Shown: positions 10,612 through 20,422 of the stretch, one piece after another | Layout: the number at the start of each line of letters is the position of its first letter | Position numbering within the stretch: position 1 is the stretch's first letter | Source of the DNA: Reclinomonas americana ATCC 50394 | Lineage: Eukaryota > Jakobida > Jakobea > Jakobida | Assembly (NCBI GenBank): GCA_048213135.1 | Contig: PS015014.1 | Location: 1 to 57,288 of the forward strand | Direction: 5' to 3' | DNA length: 57,288 nt | Notes under the pieces: generated by a model | What the model saw: only the letters and a program-made list of their open reading frames with translations | What the model was told of the DNA's origin: nothing | The model's database searches: none | Translations under genes and position numbers: made by a program

Positions 10612-11658
10612 ATGACTTCTCACCCTCCCAACAAAGTCGTCGGCTTTGTCACGTACGTGGTCGGCCCGTGGCATCTGTGGCTCCCGGTGGTGCTCCTTGG
10701 CGCCGTACTGCACGTGTGGTCGGCGGCCACCGTGGATGATCCACTCGCGATCACCACCTTTGTCGCCTTCATGGCACTCTATCTCTCCATGTACCTGTGG
10801 ATCCTGGCCGAGAACAGGTGTGTGTGCGCATGTGTGTGCATGGGACGGANNNNNNNNNNNNNNNNNNNNAAAACACGAACCGGTCAATCATGCTGATCAG
10901 CACAAACGAAAACGAGACAAGAGAGCCACAGTAGACCGCGGCCGCACGCTGCATCGAGGCATCGTCACGATATGATCACAAAGCACACTGGCTCTTTTCC
11001 ATGGATTACGCACCAGCACATCGGGGAGCGTCGAACACTGCCCGCCGGCACCCATCAGATCGAAAAAGGATGCTCGGAATCCCGACACCGCCAGTGCCGA
11101 CCACGAACCGGTGGCCTCCACCGGCACCTCCTCCCTGTTCAACAGCGCCACAGCCAGTGGCCATGCAAGCATGCGTGCCAGCAGACCGCTGGCGATGAAC
11201 GGAACCACGTTGAATGGCAGCCACTCATCGCGCCTGCGAAAAGATGCATGAGGATTCCGCACCGATGCCATTCGCCTCTCTCTCTCTCTCNNNNNNNNNN
11301 NNNNNNNNNNTGCGAGAGGGAGAGAAAGAGAGACGCAGAGAGTTGGGAGGCGGCGCATATGTTCACTCCGAATTCCTCCGTGTTTCCCATTGCCGCCGCC
11401 GTATCTCTCTCCTTTTGCCTATCTCTCTCTGCTCCTCGCCGTCACGTGTCCATTTCCGGTGTATTTCCTGCTTGCATTGCGTGCGTGTCGTCCACGTGTC
11501 AGATTGTTGACGCTGATCTCCTTGCGGCCACAGGTGTAACAGCAGGCGACTCTGCCGCGGATCAAGGAGACGATGACTCGTTGCCGGGTGATTGGGAGAT
11601 GGTGGAGGTGCCGAGCGATGCCAGCATGATGCTGGAGAAGACGCAGAAGCACTGGTGA
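10612..11658 (+). CDS. Multi-pass membrane protein ending in a LIR-like motif, split by two gaps; middle piece apparently inverted
   Basis: First exon 10612-10817 (MTSHPPNKVVGFVTYVVGPW) encodes two hydrophobic segments and ends in phase 2 (GAGAACAG/GTGTGT). It is followed by a gap (10850-10869). The next contig (10870-11290) makes sense only on the minus strand: exon 11233-11014 opens after TTTTCGCAG with one base completing the codon, giving RDEWLPFNVVPFIASGLLAR. A 65-bp intron (11013-10949) leads to RAAAVYCGSLVSFSFVLISM. After the second gap the plus strand resumes near 11532 with an acidic tail, GDWEMVEVPSD, and a stop at 11658. Four or more membrane segments in all. I do not recognise the family; the C-terminal W-x-x-V motif after acidic residues could bind Atg8, which is speculation. 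That the C-terminal exon belongs to the same gene is inferred. Confidence 0.5.
10850..10869. other. Assembly gap (20 N)
   Basis: Left boundary of a 421-bp contig (10870-11290) whose coding sense is opposite to its neighbours. Confidence 0.95.
11291..11310. other. Assembly gap (20 N) within a TC/GA tract
   Basis: Right boundary of the small contig 10870-11290. The left flank is TC repeat and the right flank GA-rich, as expected if an inverted tract or hairpin-prone repeat caused the break. Confidence 0.95.
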
Positions 11659-11966
11659 TCTGTCTTGTGTTGTTGTTGGCTGTGTTGTTTGATTGTGTGT
11701 GTGTCTGTTTGGCTGTTCTGGGAGGCGCGTGTCTGGGCTTTGCCGCCGCTGCTACCGCTGCCTCCGCTTCTGTGCAAAATTTGTGTTGATAACTTTGTTG
11801 GTGTGTGTCGCTGCGGTGTGAGAGTTGTGCCCTTTTGTGTGCATTTCGTTTTTGGTGTGGGCCCCCCGCCGCAGTCGCCTTACTTGTATGTGTGCTTCTA
11901 TGTGTCATATGTTCTTTATTCTTGCCACCCCCCCTACCCCTCTCTCTTCCGTCTCTTTCTGTTCCC

Positions 11967-12083
11967 TCAGCTGCTGCCGGTGCATGCCACTTGCACGGCA
12001 AGCACACCACACGCCATGGCCACCACAGTGTGCAACAATGCAAGGGCCACGAATGAGAGTTTGCGAATGTCCGTGCTGGTCAT
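11967..12083 (-). CDS. Candidate 38-residue membrane micropeptide
   Basis: A complete intronless reading frame, ATG at 12083 to TGA at 11967: MTSTDIRKLSFVALALLHTV onward, with one hydrophobic segment of about 25 residues (FVALALLHTVVAMACGVLAV) and a short CTGSS tail. It looks like a signal anchor or small single-pass protein and sits in an otherwise gene-free stretch downstream of the membrane-protein gene (11659-12135). It could equally be the first exon of a longer gene lost in the gap at 12136-12155, or chance. No family recognised. Confidence 0.25.
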   Translation of the reverse strand: MTSTDIRKLSFVALALLHTVVAMACGVLAVQVACTGSS

Positions 12084-12135
12084 GTGAGGGGGGGGGGGGG
12101 GAAGTGAGGGGGATGAAGAAGGAGGAAGGCGAGAG

Positions 12136-12155
12136 NNNNNNNNNNNNNNNNNNNN
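12136..12155. other. Assembly gap (20 N)
   Basis: Separates the 3' flank of the membrane-protein gene from the canopy-like gene and probably hides the canopy N-terminal exons. Preceded by a G run (12088-12101), a common cause of sequencing failure. Confidence 0.95.
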
Positions 12156-12189
12156 TGTATGTGCGTTGTGATCTCGCTGTTTTCCGTAG

Positions 12190-12561
12190 CAAACTGACAT
12201 CGTGCCGCCGCTGCAGTGCCAGCAAATTCTGGAAAAATACGAGGACAAGTTGCTGAAGGTGCTGAAGAAGTGGACCGACACCCAGTTCATGCATCGCTTC
12301 TGTGTGGAGGTCACCGGTCTGTGCCCCGACCGGCAGATTCTGGAAATGACGCCAGAGGAGGAGGCTCCAGCTGCCGCCGCTCCTGCTGCTGCTCCAGCGG
12401 TCGACAGCAATCAAGAACAGCAGCAGCCGCCAGAAGAGCAGCAACCACCGGCGGCTGTGGAGGCATCGGCATCAGAGACTGCTGGAGAGGAGCCAACACC
12501 TTCCGAGCAGCCAGCCTCTGAGAACAACGGCAGCAGCAGCAGCACACACGAGGAGTTGTGA
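12190..12561 (+). CDS. Canopy (CNPY)-like saposin-fold ER protein, C-terminal part
   Basis: One exon after TTTTCCGTAG, phase 0, to the stop at 12559-12561. The start VPPLQCQQILEKYEDKLLKV and later HRFCVEVTGLCPDR match the C-terminal half of canopy proteins (pattern C-x2-I-x2-EYED...C-x5/6-LC), which are ER-resident saposin-like proteins that assist folding of client receptors. A long Glu/Pro/Ala/Gln-rich tail follows, ending in HEEL, close to HDEL/KDEL ER-retrieval signals and in the position where animal CNPY2 carries HDEL. The N-terminal half with the signal peptide and the first CxxC should lie upstream, but I cannot find it; it may be in the gap at 12136-12155. Saposin-domain protein of another type is the main alternative. 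Confidence 0.6.
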   Translation, partial: QTDIVPPLQCQQILEKYEDKLLKVLKKWTDTQFMHRFCVEVTGLCPDRQILEMTPEEEAPAAAAPAAAPAVDSNQEQQQPPEEQQPPAAVEASASETAGEEPTPSEQPASENNGSSSSTHEEL

Positions 12562-12944
12562 CAGCTCGCTGCATGTAGGCTCTCACATTTAGAGACGGGG
12601 TGAATGAAATTATTACTTGATTGCAGAGCACCGCAGAGTTTCTCCCTCACGCACACGCGTACACGCGTGCTTAGATTCTACACTTCTCTTCTTCTGCATA
12701 CACACGCAAGTCCAAGCCTCCACTAGTCGACTGATGATGGCCAGTGTCCCAAGAGCAGCTACTCGCTGTCCTCATTGCACCGCCGCCGCCACCCCCCATG
12801 CACAAGCAGAAACCAGTCGCAGCAGCAGAAGAGGGTACACACTCACACACTCACCAACACACACGCACACATACACACAATGCAGCAAAGGAGAAAAAAA
12901 CGGGTCCATCAACAAAGCAAATCAAGCAGCAGAGGCTTGCATGC
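12562..12944. other. Convergent intergenic spacer with CA repeats
   Basis: Between the stops of the canopy-like gene and COX5B. It contains CA-rich microsatellite (about 12836-12880) and short Ser/Pro-coding-looking stretches that are not supported by splice signals. I see no gene. Confidence 0.6.
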
Positions 12945-13765
12945 TTAGTGGTGGTCGCCCTGCAGCTGCTTGAGCACAAAGACCTGTCCGCAGTCAGAGC
13001 ACTCGTACGGCTTGTCGGCAGACACCTTGAAGAACTTCAGAGGATCGTGCAAGCCATCTGCGAGTGTCGAGAACATAATGGGTCAGACACTCGATCTCTT
13101 TGGAGCGATAAGGAAGATGCAGCAAAAATCACCCTTGCAGTCTCCAGGGCAGCCGACAATTCGCTCGCTGAAGTAGCTGTGCACCACCACCGGCTTCTCC
13201 TTGGTGCCAAAAGGACCACTGTATGCACACCGACGGAAATCAACAACAAATATGCGGACACACACTCGCGGACGACGACACGCAACGTCAGCACGCCATC
13301 CCAGAACTCGCTTCCCTTCTCAATCTCCAGGCGGTCCTGGCCAGTAGCCTGCTCGATATCGGTCGGCTGGTGGTCAGGATCGGTGCTGGCCGGCGGGCGC
13401 GATGCTGAGGGAATCAACGGCGGCATCAGCGTGACCGTCCAAGATGCATGCAAAGGAAGATGAATAGTACACACGAANNNNNNNNNNNNNNNNNNNNNNN
13501 NNNNNNNNNNNNNNNNNNNNNNNNNNNNNNNNNNNNNNNNNNNNNNNNNNNNNNNNNNNNNNNNNNNNNNNNNNNNNNNNNNNNNNNNNNNNNNNNNNNN
13601 NNNNNNNNNNNNNNNNNNNNNNNNNNNNNNNNNNNNNNNNNNNNNNNNNNNNCACACACACACACCTGCGGCTGATGGGGCAGCAGAGCCAAAGGCACGG
13701 CTTCGCATCATGACCGCGAGGCCGGTAGTGTACTGGCGACGAGCAGCAGAGAGAACACGCTCCAT
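12945..13765 (-). CDS. COX5B: Cytochrome c oxidase subunit 5b (COX5B/yeast Cox4 family), mitochondrial
   Basis: Nuclear-encoded zinc-binding subunit of respiratory complex IV on the matrix side. ATG at 13765 gives MERVLSAARRQYTTGLAVMM, a basic amphipathic mitochondrial presequence. A gap (13478-13652) falls in the first intron or beside it. The second exon holds PTDIEQATGQDRLEIEKGSE, matching the conserved PTDxEQATG entry motif of the family. Then GPFGTKEKPVVVHSYFSERI leads to VGCPGDC and, on the last exon, KPYECSDCGQVFVL, giving the two Cys pairs of the zinc site (CX3C and CX2C). Splicing of AAGG/GTGATT to ATGGCTTG yields CKDGLHDPLKFF. The protein ends QLQGDHH. The long gap means a few residues may be missing. 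Confidence 0.88.
13478..13652. other. Assembly gap (175 N)
   Basis: Inside COX5B, between the presequence exon and the PTDIEQATG exon. A CA repeat (13653-13666) abuts it, suggesting a microsatellite-rich intron. Confidence 0.95.
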
Positions 13766-14274
13766 TGTGGACACTGCTTGGTGAAAAGGGGAGAGTGTGA
13801 GAACACACTGCAACTCGTGATGCTGCTTGTGCGCGTGTGCATGTGCGTCTCTATGTGTGTGTGAGAGAGAAAGCGAGGAGTGGGGAGGAGGAGTAGAGGA
13901 AAACGCAAACACACATCGCAAACCAGATGGCGCACATTGCCAACAGCACGCCCACTCTCTCACTTGTACAAGCACGCACACGCACACACATAACCCTCTC
14001 TGGTGCACGGAGAACACATGCAACACGAGCTGCGTGCTTTTTTCTGTTTGTTTGACCGGTACAAGCGGTGCGCATGCTGATAACCCCTCACAAGTTCATG
14101 CACTCCTGCAGTGCATCGTGCAGCAACACACACGCAACGCACACACACGCACACACACACACACGCCCTGCGCAACGCACCAGCAGGAGATGCGATTGTG
14201 ATTCGATGAATCAGGTCCGTCGACTGGACACCTGTAGATCAAGTAAAGTGATTTTCTAGTGGGGGCGAGAAAAG
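13766..14274. other. Divergent spacer between COX5B and the next gene
   Basis: About 500 bp with several GT and CA tracts (for example 14131-14164) and GA-rich sequence near 13860-13900. No coding exon can be supported. Probably holds both promoters; no TATA-like element stands out to me. Confidence 0.55.
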
Positions 14275-17200
14275 ATGAGCACGGTCGCCGCTGCCGAGGA
14301 GCATGTGGCAATGGAGGCAATGTGCCCGCGTTCAGTTGCGTCCTGCTTCAGAGGAACACAGAAACACACAAGCACACACACACGCACTGTATACGCGAGT
14401 GCGTTTCTCGAGGAAAAACCGAAAACTGGTGGCAGTCCGCTCTTTTCCACCACGCGCCTTGCTCCTCCTCGCCCATCCACGCACACACACACACTGTGCA
14501 CGACTCTTTCCTTGGCACCACGTTCGCTAGCTGTCGCCGCGCACTTGATAAGAGACAACTAACGAAGAAATCGTGAACCGCACAGCGCGCCCTTGCTGGC
14601 ATCGCTGAGGTGCCGGTGGACCGCTCAACAGTGGTCCCTGACTTGCACGACCGTATTCAGTTCCTGCGCAAGTGAGTCTGTCTCCCTCTCTTGATTGATA
14701 CCGGGAAACGGAACGCGGCGATTGGAAACTGATATTTTTGTCTGCGCAGGTTGGTGGCCGACTTGGCCGGCGAGTTTGAACGCGAGGAGCACACATGGAG
14801 GGCCGAGTCGCTGCGATACGAGCGGCAAATCGCCGTTGCGTCTTGGTGCCAGCTCAGCGTGGCATAAAACCGTGATTTGTTAATGTTTCTCGGCGATACG
14901 TACACAGGAAGCCGCAATCCAACAGCAGAAAGTACGAGAGTTTGAGACGGCACGGCGCATGGAGATGAGACTGGAAAATGAGCGAGATCGACGAGTTGCG
15001 CACACGCTGCGGGCAGTCTCTCGATTTTATTGTCTTCTCATCGCTGGTGCGCACAGGACCAAGCTCGCAAGATGGAGCAGATGCGAGAGGAGGTGGAGCG
15101 CATGAAAAGCAAGTGCGACATGGACCGGCAGGCCCTTCGACTGCTGCAGCGACAGGATCGGTCCGCCGCGCTGTTGGACAACTGTCGTACTGCAGCGCAC
15201 ACTGGTTTGCAATTGCGTGTTGCAGTCGTCGACTACTATGACATTGTGCGCTAACTTTTGCTCGAATGCAGCACTGCGCGACTGGGTGAATACGCAGCTG
15301 GATGAGATACTTGCAAATCACAAGGACCTGGTCGCCTCAGTGGCCGAAGCGGTGCGTCGCGGGATGACGACACCTCCTTTTTCCTCCGCCGCCCGTTTGC
15401 CTAAAGAAACTCGCAACTTGTTCATTGCAGGCGCGCTTCTCCCGCGATACGGACTCGAGTTCGTCGGAGAGTATGGATGATCGGCTGGAGGGATCTGGTG
15501 TTCGTTGCGTTGTCGTTGATCGCCAGTAGTGCTACGTGGAGCCTGTGCGTGCTCACTGCGCACAATCGTACAGAGTCGGTGCTGCAGAAAATGCTGGTGG
15601 TGCAACACTTGATCCGCTACATCACTCACCTGGAGAAGGAGGTGAGCGACCGAGCCGAAGAACTGCGTCAAGTTCGCCAACTGCTGTCGGCTGCTGCGGT
15701 CTGTGTGTGCCACACTTCCCGCATGCCTCTGCACTTGTGCACTGACGATGCCGCGCGCGCAGCCCCTTGGTGACTTCGAGGCGCCGCCGGAGAGACCCGA
15801 GCTGATGCAGGGAGAGGCTGCGGAGCTGTACCGCAGCGCTCTGCAACAGATCTACGACACGGTGCAGCAGAGTGAGAAGCGGCGGCAGTCGATGTGTGCG
15901 GCCATCATGCCGGTCACAAAAAGCAGCGGCGCCGTGCGCGCCACGGGTCGGTTGCGTAGCAAGTCCACAGTGATCATCGAGGAGAACAACACCGAGGTCG
16001 ACGACATCGAGGCCAGCTGCAATGACGACGTGGGAAAACCAAAAACAGTCAAGCTCGACCGCATACAGTCCGCAGGCGGTGCCGTCGCACACGGCAAATC
16101 CCGGAGCGTCGACATTTCCGTGCCGGCCTCATCGCCGACGGCGGCGACAACAGCGCCGGTGGAGAATCGGCGGCGGGCGAAGCATCAGCGTCGAAAGTCA
16201 CTCTGCTTTGTGCCCACCACGGCCGGCACCCGAGTCAGTTTTGACGAGGCCGACGCCACCGGACCAACAACACCGCCACCACCGACCAGGTCGGTCAGCG
16301 ACAACCAGTTGCATGACGACGCCGCTCCATCGCAGCTGGCAGACAACGATCCACCACCAGCAGCGACGCAACAGCCATCACAGCCACACGACGAGGGATT
16401 GGGCCCAGAGGACTCGTCGTCGACAATGCCACTCAGCGACGACTCCACCGACGCCTCGTCTGGCCGGACGGTGGAGGAGCGCAGCAGTGGCCGGGTCGGA
16501 TCGAGTGGCTCCCGCAGCGCCAAACTTTCACCGCCACGACTGCCCGGTGAAGCCGCTCCAGCCGTCGACGCTGCGCCGCCGTGGAAGCCACCGCCGGTCC
16601 AACTGCCAGCTCCGCCTCGCGACCGACCAGTCCTGCCACCGCTTGGTGTCTCCACGGACTTGTCGCCCTCCAGGAATCGACTCAAGGAGGCTGCCAAGTT
16701 ACTTGCACATCACACACCACTCTCTCTTTCTCTCCTCACTGTGCTGTCTGTGACGCTGACGCTCGCTGCGTAACAGGTTCAACGGCACCATCATTCCAGT
16801 GCAGTTCAGTCTGCGCTCGAAGACCGGCGAAGAGATTCCCGCAGACGACATACAACCAGAGACACAGGCGGCAGCGGCGGCACTGGCGGCCGATTCAGCC
16901 GCCGCCGCCGGTTTCGGCGGCCGCGCACCACTCTCCATCTTGCCACTGTCACTCACCGATGCCGTGGTGCCGCGACCGGAAAACATCATCTCCATTCCAC
17001 CACACCAGCTGTTGTACCTGCAGCAGCAACAGCAACAGCAACAACTGCAACAGCAGCAGCGCGCTGCGGCGGACTGGCGACTAAGCTATCGATCGCCCTC
17101 GCCGGTAATGCCGCTGTCATCCACCGCCAACAACAGCAGCAGTCTCCGCGTCAGTCACGATCGCTCGCTGTCGTTGTCGGTGCCGGCTGGCGATCGCCTC

Positions 17201-17503
17201 TGGTCCATGGTCCTGGAAGGCGACGATACACGCAGTCTCGCACTCTCCGCCACTTCCCTGATGGTGACAGCGACTGGAATGGCGGAGAAAGAACAGGGAG
17301 TGGTGGTCATGGATGCGCCACGGTCGCAGCGACGGTCGACGAGCTCCCGCATCGATGCACTCGAGAGTCGATCGCGCTCACTCTCGCCCACGCCACCATC
17401 CAGTGCACACTCAGCCGCGACCCTATCGCCCCCACCCAGTGCCACCTCGGGGTCGTCCACGCCACTGCCGCGCATTGCTCGTGCGAGGCGGCAGGAGACG
17501 TAA
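14275..17503 (+). CDS. Coiled-coil protein with a long Pro/Ser/Gln-rich C-terminus, unknown function
   Basis: ATG at 14275 (MSTVAAAEEHVAMEAMCPRS), donor TTCA/GTTGCG, resuming at about 14594 with RALAGIAEVPVDRSTVVPDL and HDRIQFLRK. Short exons then encode a charged helix (REEVERMKSKCDMDRQALRL near 15080-15145; LRDWVNTQLDEILANHKDL near 15275-15335). GATCTG/GTGTTC joined to AGTCGG links this to VLQKMLVVQHLIRYITHLEKE, so I treat it as one gene. From 15764 a long exon is low complexity, with basic patches (RRRAKHQRRKS), Pro-rich and Asp/Ser-rich runs. After an intron near 16699-16776 comes a Gln-rich stretch (17019-17060). Stop at 17501-17503, 102 bp from the convergent TBCC stop. No recognised domain. 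Confidence 0.6.
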
Positions 17504-17605
17504 AGAAAAGAGAGCGAGAGCGAGAGAGAGGGAGGGAAAAAAGTAGTGAAAGCAACGCACTACGTGTTTGTTTCGTTTCCAGCTCTATGCATCGGTCACC
17601 TCGTT

Positions 17606-18834
17606 TCACTCGCCTTCATCGCCCTCGCGCACACGAGACCAGTTGGGACTCGGCCGGTCGGGAGCGAGCCAATTGAAATCCTGCACACAATCCCACTTGT
17701 TGACATGCGACTGCAGTCGACTGTCGCCGGCCAGTTCGGCGATCCCCTTCCACGGCCCGAACTGAAGCCGCGTACACCGTTCAATGATGGGGTTCGAGCC
17801 TGCGTGGATATGGAAGACACAGTCGGTTGTGTCGTGGATGCGGAACTGTGCACTCGATAGTATGAGAAGAGAACAGACGAGGACCTTGTTGTCAAGGCAG
17901 CAAAGTGCACCTGATGCGCTGCGATGCGGAACGTGCACGACTGGCACGACTCCACGTACACACTGCCGCACACACCGCCGAGTTCGACGGTGCAATCGCG
18001 CAATCCAATAATGTGCGCAGCCGACGCCAGCACATGCCACTCCACCGAGGCACCCTGCAGTTCATGCAGCACCAGATCCTTGCCGGCCGGCGACGCGCCA
18101 GTCCACTCAGCCGAGCGCAGACACGAGGCAGCCGGCACCTCTGCGGCCGTCAACACCACCGCGTTGGCATTGCGCAGCGACTCGACACTGCGCACAGCCG
18201 GCGGCGCACTCGACGAGGAAGAAGTCGAGCCTCCGCCATCGCCCGCAGCCGAGCTCTCGGTCTTCACCACACGTCGCGAGGCAAACGAAAACTTCTTCTT
18301 CGGCACCGCCCGCTCACGCGCACCAGTCACCTCCCGCGTCAGATCCTCCAGCAGCTTCTGCACTTGCCGAGTGTCGTACGGCGTCAGAAAATAGGCCGAG
18401 CTCGAGAACAAGTTCGACAGCGTGGCCACGCGATCCAACAAGCCCACAAACACCGACTCCTCGCCCGCACCACCAACAGTCGACAAGACCGCGCGTATCC
18501 CTGTCGATCACCGCAGGTGAGAACAAAGACAACTCCCATTGCTCCATCTCTCTCACACACACACACACACACCCTGCGCCTCCTCCTGAATGCGAGTCAA
18601 CACCGCCGCCGCATTCTCCGACGGATCTGCCTTCTCCTCGCGCTCACGTCGACGCTCTTCCACCACTCGCTGTCGTTCTTCCATGCGTTCGCGCATGCGA
18701 GCTTCAATGCCCGCCGCCGCCGCTGTCATGGTCGAACCCTACGATGTGCGCAAACCTCAGCACACTAACAGACACACACATATATGCACACACACACACT
18801 ATGCACACACACGCACCGCAGCAGCTTCGCTCAT
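17606..18834 (-). CDS. TBCC: Tubulin-specific chaperone C (tubulin folding cofactor C)
   Basis: GTPase-activating component of the tubulin folding supercomplex that triggers release of native alpha/beta-tubulin. An 18-nt first exon (MSEAAA, 18834-18817) is spliced to GSTMTAAAAGIEARMRERME and a charged helix, the N-terminal spectrin-like part. TPYDTRQVQKLLEDLTREV follows. The C-terminal C-CAP/TBCC beta-helix is seen as LRDCTVELGGVCGSVYVESC, then across an intron AAHQ/FRIHDTTDCVFHI, CTRLQFGPW and VQDFNWLAPDRPSPNW. The QFRIH arginine aligns with the arginine finger of TBCC and RP2, so the protein should be active. The DFNWLxxDxxSPNW ending is specific to TBCC rather than RP2. An alternative start at 18729 (MTAAAAG) would drop the first exon. 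Start is 76 bp from the divergent thioesterase gene. Confidence 0.9.
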
Positions 18835-18910
18835 GGGAACAGGTGGCAACTAAAGTGACAACTGACGCCTCGATCGACTGACCGTTCTCTTGTTTCACAT
18901 CCTCTCTCTC
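18835..18910. promoter_or_regulatory. Probable bidirectional promoter, TBCC/acyl-CoA thioesterase
   Basis: 76 bp between divergent start codons if the 18-nt first TBCC exon is right. Inferred from spacing. Confidence 0.4.
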
Positions 18911-20094
18911 ATGTTCCTCTCGCGACTGTTGCGGTTGAGGCCGGTGAGTGAGAGACTTGCACGCGCGCGCGTGTGTGTGTGTGAGAGAGAGGGAAACAGT
19001 GCATCACTGACGAGAAGATGCAGACTGTTGGCGCATTGACTGCGGTGGGTGTGGCGGCCTCCACCACTGTGCTGCTGGCCAGTGGCGATGGTGAGGCAGT
19101 GTGTGTGTGTGTGCAGTGGTGTGCGTGTGTGAGCTGACGAGTGTGTATGTTACAGAGGAAAAGGACCGCGGTGTGTGTGCATGCATTGTGTGTGCGTGTG
19201 TCTGAGTGTGCTTGTCTCACGTGTGATGCAGTGGTTCGTGGTGCTGTGCGCATCGACTACATGCACATGGTGCAGTTGCAGGTGAGCACGCGCGCGGGGG
19301 TGTGACTGCGTGCATGTGCGAGCGTTGCACTCACTTCCCACACACTGCAGGATCTCAACTTTATGAATGTCGTTGCGTGCCCTCCTCCGTTCTCCCTCCA
19401 TCCTTCTCCTCGTTTCTGCGTGCTCACTGACGATGCTCCTTTGTGTATATTGCAGGTGCACGGTATGATTCGCCTTTCCTCTGTTCCTCCCATCAATATC
19501 ATCAATGTGATCGCGCGCAGGAGGCACCGTGTTCAAGGTCATGGACGAGGCTGCGGGTGTGGTGGCACATCGATTCGGCCGTGGCCCCATGCTCACTGTC
19601 AGCACCGACAAACTGGAGTTCAAGTCGTTTCGTCGTCACGTATTGACTCGATCGCTTCGGGATCACGCGCAATTCTCACGCACTCTGGTGGTATAGTGGT
19701 GTGGTCCCCAACGATCTGATGGTGGCACACGCACGTCTCACGTTTGCGTCGCCGCGCTCGTGCGAAGTCGAGGTCGTCGTCACGTCGGAACACTTGTTCA
19801 CGGGTGAACAGCGGTGCGAATCGAGTGTGTCTGCATATCTCTCTCCCGGTTTTCGTTTACCAACAGCGCACATTTTTGTGCAGAGTTTCGAGTCGGGCAT
19901 TTTTCTACTTTTCACCGCTCAGCAGCAAACTGCAGCTGCCGACGTACATACCCATCACGGAGGAGGAAAAGCAGCTGTGGGAGGAGGGACGCCAGCGATA
20001 CGAGGAGAAGAAGGCGAAACGGGCGGCGGCGGCGGCCAAAGCACGCGGACAAGTGGCGGACAGTGCCACTTCTCGCCCACCACACAAAGAGTAA
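18911..20094 (+). CDS. Hotdog-fold acyl-CoA thioesterase (ACOT7/BACH-like family)
   Basis: Hydrolyses acyl-CoA to free fatty acid and CoA. Nine or so very small exons are joined in phase. 18911 onward gives MFLSRLLRLRP, then CITDEKMQTVGALTAVGVAA with a hydrophobic stretch (possible mitochondrial or membrane leader), EEKDR, and VVRGAVRIDYMHMVQLQ. The catalytic hotdog signature then reads DLNFMN (18-nt exon, 19351-19368), V-H-G (7-nt exon, 19456-19462) and GTVFKVMDEAAGVVAHRF (from 19521). This corresponds to the family's NHMGTLFGG...MDEAAG pattern. After a 70-bp intron (19627-19696) come GVVPNDLMVAHARLTFASPR and EVEVVVTSEHLFTGEQR, the second half of the fold. The end LPTYIPITEEEKQLWEEGRQ resembles the ETEEEKRLYEEG tail of ACOTs. 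It has a single hotdog domain, whereas animal ACOT7 has two. Confidence 0.8.
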
Positions 20095-20422
20095 GGCATG
20101 ACTGCTTGCACTGTATCACAACTGTGCGCCGTACATGACACCAGCACTAATATGTCTTATGAACTCGTCGGAAACAGTTCTTGTCCGCCAGGTGCGAACG
20201 ACGGCGTTTCCGAACATCCTGCTATCGTTTCCGCTGCCGTTCCGACCTTGCGTGCACGGATGTGAGCGTGTGAGTGGGAACCTATAGTGAACTGGCAGCA
20301 CCATTTGTTACATACAGTGGTATTACGACTCCGCACGTACTTATTGCCCATTTCCCCCACGGGACAACAGCCGGCGCATTTCACCAAATTTGTCGCGTTG
20401 TTTCTTTTTTTTCGTCATTGTC
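20095..20422. other. Spacer between tandem plus-strand genes
   Basis: About 330 bp downstream of the thioesterase. No exon, RNA gene or repeat is evident. A T run (about 20399-20412) lies just upstream of the next ATG. Confidence 0.5.

Noticed and set aside
13653-14164. CA/GT tracts as a possible CRISPR array or satellite
   Set aside because: Simple dinucleotide repeats with no spacer structure, in a eukaryotic intron and spacer.
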